Origin: JARRQB01 sp965368585
GTDB taxonomy: Bacteria > Pseudomonadota > Gammaproteobacteria > Chromatiales > Chromatiaceae
Direction of reading: 5' to 3'
Assembly (NCBI GenBank): GCA_965368585.1
Contig: CBDUNM010000185.1
Span: 1-9,241, forward strand
Length of the DNA stretch: 9,241 nucleotides
Part shown: in pieces, positions 1 through 4,940 of the stretch
How the letters are laid out: every line of letters starts with the position of its first letter
Position numbering within the stretch: the stretch's first letter is position 1
Position numbers and translations under genes: made by a program
The notes under the pieces: model-generated
Told to the model about the DNA's origin: nothing
Database searches by the model: none
What the model saw: only the letters and a program-made list of their open reading frames with translations

Positions 1-1
1 C

Positions 2-445
2 GAGAACGAAACCCTGTACCGCCTGAGCGGCAACGACGACGGCAGCGGCAAGGGTCACGGCGGCATCATGTGCGAAGGTTGCCACGGCAGCACGCACGCG
101 ATCTGGCCAAACGCCAACCCGGATGCCAACGACAACGTGGCAGCCAACCAGCTGCAGGGACACGCGGGCACGATCAGCGAGTGTGCGACCTGCCACACCG
201 GCGAACTGGGCAACACGCTGGAGGGGCCGCACGGTTTGCACCCGGTCGGCAGCAGTACCCGTTTTGCCCGCGGCGGTCACGAAGATCTTGCCGAGGACGA
301 TCCCAACGCGTGCCGCGCCTGCCACGGGCGTAACGGCGAGGGGACGGTGCTCTCCAAATTGCCGGTCGAGCGCCAATTGAACGGCAGAAACTACCCGGCG
401 GGACATGAAGTCGGCTGCACGGAGTGCCACCGGAACGAACTCTAG
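2..445 (+). CDS. Multiheme cytochrome c, C-terminal part (5' end outside window)
   Basis: Only the last 147 residues are visible; the frame is open from base 2 and stops at TAG 443-445. There are four covalent heme c motifs: CEGCH (visible residues about 24-28), CATCH (61-65), CRACH (104-108) and CTECH (139-143). Several other histidines (in STHAIWP, QGHAG, GPHGLHP, GGHED and AGHEVG) could be distal heme ligands, suggesting bis-His, electron-transfer hemes. The first motif continues as CHGSTHA, a context I associate with large periplasmic or outer-membrane multiheme cytochromes of respiratory proteobacteria. The total heme number, signal peptide and subfamily cannot be read here. Likely role is periplasmic electron transfer. 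A thioredoxin-fold protein follows on the same strand beyond two hairpins. Multiheme identity is certain; the specific pathway is unknown. Confidence 0.93.
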   Translation, partial: ENETLYRLSGNDDGSGKGHGGIMCEGCHGSTHAIWPNANPDANDNVAANQLQGHAGTISECATCHTGELGNTLEGPHGLHPVGSSTRFARGGHEDLAEDDPNACRACHGRNGEGTVLSKLPVERQLNGRNYPAGHEVGCTECHRNEL

Positions 446-480
446 CCGCGGTTTTCCGCCCCCATGGACGGGGGCGCGGC
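445..480 (+). terminator. GC-rich hairpin immediately after the cytochrome stop
   Basis: An inner stem CGCCCCC (457-463) pairs with GGGGGCG (470-476) around a 6-base loop. An outer GCCG (445-448) pairs with CGGC (477-480). No T-run follows directly, so it may protect the mRNA 3' end or act with the next hairpin rather than terminate alone. Confidence 0.45.
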
Positions 481-495
481 TGGCCATCCCGCAAC

Positions 496-524
496 GGCCC
501 TTTCCGCCTGGGAAGGGCCTTTTT
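496..524 (+). terminator. Rho-independent terminator after the cytochrome gene
   Basis: GGCCCTTTCC (496-505) pairs with GGAAGGGCC (511-519), with a single bulged T and loop GCCTG, followed by five T (520-524). This is a classical intrinsic terminator. It lies between the cytochrome stop and the thioredoxin start, so the downstream gene probably needs its own promoter or read-through. Confidence 0.8.
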
Positions 525-546
525 CCGTTTAACCGGGAGCGCGTCA

Positions 547-1113
547 ATGCTCAATAGAACCCGATGGAAATCGCGAATAGTAGTTCAGGCGGCGGTGCTG
601 TTGTGGGGGTCGTGCGATCTGGGTGTGACCACGGCAGGGGCGGGCGAGCTGTCCGAAGTGCACGACGGGCCGCGGTACGAGCTGAGTCTGCCCGATCTGC
701 ACGGTCGACAACGCAGCTTGCAGGAGTTTGCAGGTCAGGTGCTGGTCGTCAATTTCTGGGCGAGCTGGTGTCCCCCCTGTATTCACGAGATGCCGAGCAT
801 ACAGAGGCTCGCCGATGAACTGCGCGGGCAGCCCTTTACCGTACTTGGCGTCAACGTGGCCGAGGCCGATCGGCGGGCACGCAACATGGTACTTCGTCTC
901 GAACTGGATTTTCCGGTCTGGCTGGACCGCGACGGCTCCGCATTCGAACGTTGGGAAGCAACGGTGCTGCCGACCACCTATGTGCTGGACGTCACCGGCG
1001 CGATTCGCTACATCGGGCGTGGCCCCCTGGACTGGGACCGGGTTGACATCGTGGATACGGTGAAAGCCCTCTTACCTGGCGCAACCAAAGGCGCGGAAGT
1101 CGAGGCGCGATAG
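547..1113 (+). CDS. TlpA/ResA-like periplasmic thioredoxin-fold disulfide reductase
   Basis: A 188-residue protein. The start ATG 547 is chosen because GGGAG (535-539) sits 7 bases upstream and an N-terminal signal follows; the frame is open further upstream but would run through the terminator. Residues about 8-32 are a basic-then-hydrophobic export signal. A Cys lies at residue 23, but WGSC is not a good lipobox. The thioredoxin fold follows with WCPPC at residues 74-78 (redox Cys75 and Cys78) and the cis-proline loop LPTT at 141-144. This arrangement is typical of TlpA/ResA/DsbE proteins, which reduce disulfides outside the cytoplasm, for example apocytochrome c CXXCH cysteines before heme attachment. 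Lying next to a multiheme cytochrome gene fits that role, but the substrate is inference. Fold and location are well supported. Confidence 0.9.
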   Translation: MLNRTRWKSRIVVQAAVLLWGSCDLGVTTAGAGELSEVHDGPRYELSLPDLHGRQRSLQEFAGQVLVVNFWASWCPPCIHEMPSIQRLADELRGQPFTVLGVNVAEADRRARNMVLRLELDFPVWLDRDGSAFERWEATVLPTTYVLDVTGAIRYIGRGPLDWDRVDIVDTVKALLPGATKGAEVEAR

Positions 1114-1249
1114 CACTTTTTTTCTACCCGGCCATCGATATCCGCAGCGTACCTTGAAAAGTATTCTCCCGGGCGTAGGTCCATGATATCGAGCGCAACA
1201 GGAACGGCCGCCAAGGTTCCCGGTGGAAGCGAACGTCAGGGCTTCCAGC

Positions 1250-1269
1250 ATTGACAGACGCTCGTCAAT
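1250..1269. promoter_or_regulatory. Perfect dyad ATTGAC-N8-GTCAAT, candidate operator
   Basis: ATTGAC (1250-1255) and GTCAAT (1264-1269) are exact inverted repeats separated by 8 bases, about 50 bases upstream of the GTG at 1319. TTGACA at 1251-1256 is a perfect sigma-70 -35 hexamer, but I see no convincing -10 at 16-18 bases. It could be an operator overlapping a promoter or a weak hairpin. Confidence 0.35.
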
Positions 1270-1305
1270 AGATTGGGCTTTCGGCCTGTATCTTCATCCC
1301 GTACC

Positions 1306-1311
1306 AGGAGG
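1306..1311 (+). promoter_or_regulatory. Strong Shine-Dalgarno AGGAGG
   Basis: A full AGGAGG lies 7 bases before the GTG at 1319. It is the main reason for taking the very short frame there seriously. Confidence 0.55.
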
Positions 1312-1318
1312 TGGCACC

Positions 1319-1402
1319 GTGACCAAAACGAATATCATCCCGAGTATCACCTTGATCCTAACCGTCGTGCTCGGCGCCGGTCTGGTGCCTGCCACCGGGT
1401 AA
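1319..1402 (+). CDS. Very short exported/membrane peptide or remnant of a secreted protein gene
   Basis: GTG start, 27 codons, TAA at 1400-1402. The peptide has Lys3 near its start, a hydrophobic stretch (about residues 6-23, with ITLILTVVLGAG) and then VPATG, which reads like a signal peptide or a single membrane segment. It is preceded by AGGAGG at ideal spacing. Skipping one base at the stop (T1400) would join it to another frame that begins KAFSDTPW and stays open to about 1650, placing an Ala-containing cleavage region at the right distance from the hydrophobic core. It is therefore either a genuine small peptide or the start of a frameshifted gene. I do not recognise the family, and no function is assigned. 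Confidence 0.35.
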   Translation: MTKTNIIPSITLILTVVLGAGLVPATG

Positions 1403-1600
1403 AGCTTTCAGTGACACGCCGTGGATACCACCTGGTAGGCTCAACTGCTGCTTCCCTGCAGCAAACGGTCACTCAAACCTTCACCCCGCAGTAGGTTCTA
1501 CTGGCGCATTTCTTGAAAGCGCGAACACCAGGATCAGCGCTCGCCCTCCAACGGGACTCTGGCGCTATCGTGACCGCCGGTCCTCCCGCCTTGGCAACCG

Positions 1601-1632
1601 AAAATGCGGCCTTCTTGGGAAGACCGCATTTT
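1601..1632. terminator. Bidirectional intrinsic terminator downstream of fadL
   Basis: AAAATGCGG (1601-1609) pairs with CCGCATTTT (1624-1632), and inner CTTC (1611-1614) pairs with GAAG (1619-1622) around TTGG. The A/T ends give a T-run on either strand. It lies 9 bases beyond the minus-strand fadL stop and also terminates any rightward transcript from the 1319 region. Confidence 0.8.
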
Positions 1633-1641
1633 GCACTTCGA

Positions 1642-2904
1642 TCAGTTGAATTTCAGGCCCCAGCTGATTTCGAGTTCGTGCTGATCCATCTCGACGAAGC
1701 CGGTCTGCGTGCCGGTGAATGGAGCGTTCTGGCCCGAGATCGTTTCTTCGAAGGCGCGCGTGTACGCCGCCGAGATACTGTTATTGGCGTCGATCTGGTA
1801 GGTGAACCCCAAGCTGGCGTGGTTGCGTATGGTCGCCGGCGCGAGAATGTTAAACAGTGCTTCACCGTTGTCGAACAGCTTATCCGCGTGGCTGAAACCA
1901 GCGCGCAAGGTGAGCTTAGGGCTGTATGCCCATTGCACGCCAATCTTGTAGATGTTGATGTCCCCCCAACCGAATCCGAGGCCGTCGTCGGCCCCCAGAG
2001 AAAACGGCCCTGTCGGGTTGTTCGAATTACCCAGGGAGGCCACTTCGCTGTAGAAGATGTGCTGCCAATCGAACACGATCGTGACCTTTGGAGTGGCCTT
2101 GTAGCTCAGACCGGCGGTGACTGTGGGCGGGACGTCGAAATCGCCCTGCTCGGCAAACAGGCCGGCATAGTCGTCGAATTCCGACATGTAGGTCTTGGTT
2201 TGGGCGGATACGCCGACCGACAATCGGTCCGTAAGTTGACCGAGCCAGCCTACGCGCAATCCAAAGCCCCAGGAGTAATCGTAGTCGTTGTTGGTGACGT
2301 TCGTGGGGCTGACGGAAAAAGCCCGGAAGGGTTCGAGGCCCTCGGCCTGGAAACGCTGCACGGCCAGGATCGGCATGATGCCGAGGGCATGCTTTTCGTT
2401 GATCTTGCGCGCGTAGGTGACGCCCATGAACAACTGGGCGAAGTCCACACCCGTCGGCGCGGTGGCGACACCAGGTGCTGCGAAGTTCTGCCAGACTGCC
2501 GCACTATAGTCTGTGTTCATCCCGCCGTTGCCGCCGATCGAGATGCCGATGCTGCTGTTCTCGTCCAGCGGACGGTTCCAGCCAAAGTGCGGGATCAGAA
2601 ACCAGTCGTTGCCGCTCTCGTATTCGCCGGGCGGGATGGCGCCGCCATCGGCGTTCGCGGTAAAGCCGCGATTCGGATTAAAGAGTGCCGCGCCGACGTC
2701 CAGGCGATGGCCCAGCAAGACCATGCCGGCGGGGTTGGTGGCGCCGGCCAGGGTATCCTGCGGCAGCGCAACGCCGGCGCCCGCCAGGCCCTTGTTGGTC
2801 GTGCCGAAGCCCGTTGGTGAATACCCGTTGGTGGCATTGGCCAGCGACGCCGCGACGCACCAGGCGCAAACACCGATCCTGGACGCCATGTTTAAACTCG
2901 ACAT
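1642..2904 (-). CDS. fadL-like: FadL/OmpP1/TodX-family outer-membrane transporter
   Basis: A 420-residue beta-barrel porin. The start ATG 2904 is supported by GAGGAG at 2915-2920; a second in-frame ATG at 2889 would shorten the signal. Residues 1-24 form a signal peptide cleaved after LANA. The mature N-terminus TNGYSPTGFGTTNKGLAGAG, then VALPQD and NPAGM (57-61), is the FadL-family plug/hatch signature. The rest alternates polar and hydrophobic residues with many aromatic belts, ending in ISWGLKFN, a barrel-closing terminal strand. The length is typical (about 400-450). FadL homologues let long-chain fatty acids, alkanes or aromatic hydrocarbons diffuse laterally across the outer membrane; the substrate here is unknown. 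It is monocistronic, with a terminator downstream and a dyad just upstream. No other lipid-metabolism genes are adjacent. Confidence 0.93.
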   Translation of the reverse strand: MSSLNMASRIGVCAWCVAASLANATNGYSPTGFGTTNKGLAGAGVALPQDTLAGATNPAGMVLLGHRLDVGAALFNPNRGFTANADGGAIPPGEYESGNDWFLIPHFGWNRPLDENSSIGISIGGNGGMNTDYSAAVWQNFAAPGVATAPTGVDFAQLFMGVTYARKINEKHALGIMPILAVQRFQAEGLEPFRAFSVSPTNVTNNDYDYSWGFGLRVGWLGQLTDRLSVGVSAQTKTYMSEFDDYAGLFAEQGDFDVPPTVTAGLSYKATPKVTIVFDWQHIFYSEVASLGNSNNPTGPFSLGADDGLGFGWGDINIYKIGVQWAYSPKLTLRAGFSHADKLFDNGEALFNILAPATIRNHASLGFTYQIDANNSISAAYTRAFEETISGQNAPFTGTQTGFVEMDQHELEISWGLKFN

Positions 2905-2927
2905 ATCTCGATATCTCCTCGGTAATT

Positions 2928-2945
2928 GACCTGTATTGTGAGGTC
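2928..2945. promoter_or_regulatory. Dyad GACCT-N8-AGGTC upstream of fadL, candidate operator
   Basis: GACCT (2928-2932) and AGGTC (2941-2945) are exact inverted repeats, centred about 32 bases before the fadL start codon, just upstream of its ribosome binding site. The position suits a repressor site in the leader or promoter, or a small mRNA hairpin. No regulator can be named. Confidence 0.35.
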
Positions 2946-3306
2946 TTTTGTTGTTTGTGCTTAAGCGCGGTGGCGGGTGTCGTAAACTACGGTTCGAGCA
3001 ATGTCCGCCCGATCACATTTGCACGCCTGACGGCGTCCGCCTCCGCGTTCCTGCAAAACACTCTTGCAAAATGCGTCGGTCATCGCGAATGCGAATACCC
3101 TGCGCTCCCCGCGGCCCATTCTACAGCGGACGCGCGTGCGGTTCACTTCCTGGTGCACGACTTAATGATTGTCCGCCGTCGGCGCTGCCGGACGCGCAAT
3201 GGCGTTTTGGCCGTTTGTCGGAATCGCTACGCCGGGGGAAGCAGCGGGCGCCACCGCCGGGCGTCTGTTGTCGCAGCGCGATGGATTGCTGGTGCGAATT
3301 TGACGT

Positions 3307-3328
3307 AATCACGGACTATTTTGTGATT
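3307..3328. promoter_or_regulatory. Dyad AATCAC-N10-GTGATT upstream of the Cache gene
   Basis: AATCAC (3307-3312) and GTGATT (3323-3328) are inverted repeats, centred about 117 bases before the ATG at 3435. They are oriented outward relative to a CRP/FNR site (TGTGA...TCACA), so it is not a standard CRP box. It could be an operator for an unidentified regulator. Confidence 0.3.
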
Positions 3329-3419
3329 GACCTAACAGTTCGGGTACGACCGTTTCGGTCCGCCTGTCACTAGTCACCGGCATGAACTATCTTTTTCCGG
3401 CTGTAGCAAATAATTCATC

Positions 3420-3425
3420 GAGGAG
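3420..3425 (+). promoter_or_regulatory. Ribosome binding site deciding the Cache-protein start
   Basis: GAGGAG directly abuts an ATG at 3426, leaving no spacing, and is 9 bases from the ATG at 3435. The second ATG is therefore the likely initiator. Confidence 0.75.
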
Positions 3426-3434
3426 ATGGTCGCA

Positions 3435-3884
3435 ATGAAATATACGTATTCTGTGGTTGGTGCTGCGCTGCTGAGCGCCAGTCTGGGTGTCAGTGCCGGA
3501 GAGATGGCCACGCCGGACGAAGCCAAGGCAATGAGCGAACAAGCCGCGGCGCTGGTCAACCAAAGCGGTGAGGCGGCGTTCGACGTATTTGCCGCTAACG
3601 ATGGCGGTTTTATGTCCAAAGACCTTTACGTCTTTTGCATGGATATGGACGGTAAGATGCTGTCTCACGCCAAGAAGCCCGATTTGGTTGGCAAGAACCT
3701 GATCGACTTCGACAAGTACGGCGATAAACTGTTTCAGAACATGGTCGCGGTGGCTTCGTCCAGCGGCGAAGGCTGGGTCGACTACAAATGGCCGTACCCG
3801 GGGACCGAGGAGATCAAAGAGAAGACCAGTTACGTGATCAAGAACGACAAAGGCTTTTTCTGCGGCGTTGGCGCTTACAAGTAG
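3435..3884 (+). CDS. Small secreted single-Cache-domain protein
   Basis: A 149-residue protein, start ATG 3435 (see the ribosome binding site). Residues 1-21 are a signal peptide with cleavage after GVSA. Residues about 24-50 form a helix (PDEAKAMSEQAAALVNQ), followed by a compact Cache-type sensor fold: FDVFAANDGGF, LYVFCMDMDGKML, the KPDLVGKNLIDF loop, GEGWVDYKWPYP, and a closing strand FFCGVGAYK. Such domains normally form the extracytoplasmic ligand-binding part of chemoreceptors and histidine kinases, but here the domain stands alone with no transmembrane or signalling module. Cys68 and Cys143 lie on two strands and may form a disulfide in the periplasm. Possible role: a soluble periplasmic ligand binder that feeds a partner receptor. 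Neither ligand nor partner is evident. It appears monocistronic and divergent from fadL. Confidence 0.85.
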   Translation: MKYTYSVVGAALLSASLGVSAGEMATPDEAKAMSEQAAALVNQSGEAAFDVFAANDGGFMSKDLYVFCMDMDGKMLSHAKKPDLVGKNLIDFDKYGDKLFQNMVAVASSSGEGWVDYKWPYPGTEEIKEKTSYVIKNDKGFFCGVGAYK

Positions 3885-3894
3885 ACGGCTGCAA

Positions 3895-3917
3895 GGGACA
3901 TCGCGACGCGATGTCCC
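3895..3917 (+). terminator. Perfect 10-bp hairpin after the Cache gene
   Basis: GGGACATCGC (3895-3904) pairs perfectly with GCGATGTCCC (3908-3917) around loop GAC, 10 bases past the stop. There is no T-run, so it is either a Rho-assisted or 3'-stabilising structure rather than a textbook intrinsic terminator. Confidence 0.6.
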
Positions 3918-4097
3918 GCCTGCCGCGCCGCGCGGTCCGGGTGGCGAGTTCTCCGCCGACAGACGGTGCTATCCGAGATTCAGCAGCCCACCGATGCGTG
4001 ACCTGCCTTTTGCCCCAAGTTACTCGCTGTCCTCTGCCGACACGTCGATGTTGCCGTAATCTCGGCACCGCACCGGGCGACGCCCGATTCCGGTCGC

Positions 4098-4937
4098 GTG
4101 GTGGATTTGGCATCGGGTTACACTGAGACCTGCTTCTTCAACGGGCCCCGACGATTGGCAACGAACAATACGGGTTCACCGACCGGCGGCACTCCGCGAG
4201 GGGGGGGTCAGCGCGGAATACGCGCCGCCGCCGTGGCCTGGCCCGAGATTGAGGCTCGGCTCGGCAATGGTGCAACGGCCGTGCTGCCCATCGGCGCGGC
4301 GGCCAAGGAGCATGGCCGCCACCTGCCGCTGGCCACCGATTATATCCAGGCCGAATGGCTGGCGGAGCGACTGGCGGAGTGTCGCGATGTCGTGGTGTGG
4401 CCCACTGTGTCTTACGGGTTTTACCCGGCTTTCGTCGATTACCCGGGCAGCATTTCGCTGTCGCGTGAGACCTTTGTCGCGGTGGTCGAAGAGATCCTGG
4501 CTGGGCTGGTGCGGGCGGGTGCGCAGCGCATCGCCGTGCTCAACACGGGCATCAGTACCATCGAGCCGCTGGAGCGGGCCATAGCGGCTTCGCCTATGGT
4601 CGTGCCGGTGCAGCTGGTCAACGTCTACGCCGGACCTCGGCTCGCGCGGGTGCAGGCGGAGGTCGAGGACCAGCCCTGGGGCGGCCACGCGGACGAGATC
4701 GAAACCTCGCTGATGCTGGCCATCGCCCCCGGGCAGGTCGAGATGCGTTTGGCCGAGCCGGCACAACGGCGGTATGCACGTGGACCTTTAAGCCGCAGCG
4801 ATCCCGAGGCGTCCAATTACAATCCCTCCGGAGTCGACGGCGATCCGACGCTCGCCTCGCTCGCCAAGGGCGAACGGCTGTCGGCCGCCCTGCGCGGCGA
4901 CGTCTTGGCGGCGATCGACGCGCTGCTTGCAAGATAG
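4098..4937 (+). CDS. Creatininase-family metallohydrolase
   Basis: Up to 279 residues from GTG 4098. The fold is recognised from ATAVLPIGAAAKEHGRHLPL and D81 (first metal motif), YGFYPAFVDYPGSISL, GGHADEIETSLML (residues 196-207) and GVDGDPTLASLAKG near the C-terminus. All are landmarks of creatininase/MftE-type amide hydrolases that bind two metal ions. The motif usually written NGHGGN reads NTGIST here (149-154), losing the histidine ligand, and the segment before HG is KEHG rather than EQHG, so substrate and metal use may differ. Homologues usually begin close to the WPEIEARL segment (48-55). The first 45 or so residues are therefore doubtful, and TTG 4155 or GTG 4233 are alternative starts, none with a good ribosome binding site. 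A run of eight G (4200-4207) lies in this doubtful part. The gene converges on the kinase gene, 3 bases apart. The substrate is unknown. Confidence 0.85.
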   Translation: MVDLASGYTETCFFNGPRRLATNNTGSPTGGTPRGGGQRGIRAAAVAWPEIEARLGNGATAVLPIGAAAKEHGRHLPLATDYIQAEWLAERLAECRDVVVWPTVSYGFYPAFVDYPGSISLSRETFVAVVEEILAGLVRAGAQRIAVLNTGISTIEPLERAIAASPMVVPVQLVNVYAGPRLARVQAEVEDQPWGGHADEIETSLMLAIAPGQVEMRLAEPAQRRYARGPLSRSDPEASNYNPSGVDGDPTLASLAKGERLSAALRGDVLAAIDALLAR

Positions 4938-4940
4938 CTT

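Larger units (their letters stand above)
1114..1641. other. Intergenic stretch with a dyad, a tiny frame and a terminator
   Basis: No long gene is supported in these 528 bases. The stretch holds a T7 run just after the thioredoxin stop without a supporting hairpin, a perfect dyad at 1250-1269, a 27-codon frame with an excellent ribosome binding site at 1319-1402, and a bidirectional terminator at 1601-1632. The frames downstream of 1402 show no recognisable domain. The stretch may contain a decayed small gene. Confidence 0.6.
2905..3434. promoter_or_regulatory. 530-base divergent control region between fadL and the Cache gene
   Basis: Open frames across this stretch lack ribosome binding sites and have Arg/Cys-rich, non-protein-like composition, so I call it non-coding. 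It contains dyads at 2928-2945 and 3307-3328, a small hairpin GACCG/CGGTC (3348-3360), and a GAGGAG(AT) leader at each end. It is long for a simple divergent promoter, so a small RNA or long 5' leader is possible, but no known RNA family is recognised. Confidence 0.5.

Noticed and set aside
1513..2820. A 435-codon open frame on the plus strand
   Set aside because: It lies antisense to the FadL-family gene, whose signal peptide, NPAGM motif and barrel pattern are clear. The plus-strand product has no recognisable domain and arises from GC-rich codon bias.
3307..3328. CRP/FNR binding site
   Set aside because: The half-sites are in the wrong orientation (TCAC outward, GTGA outward) and the spacing differs from the TGTGA-N6-TCACA form.
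2685..3373. Plus-strand open frames spanning the start of fadL and the intergenic region
   Set aside because: No ribosome binding sites, Arg/Cys-rich composition, and overlap with the fadL start.
4176..4766. A 196-codon minus-strand open frame opposite the creatininase-family gene
   Set aside because: The plus-strand product shows several family motifs; the minus-strand one shows none.
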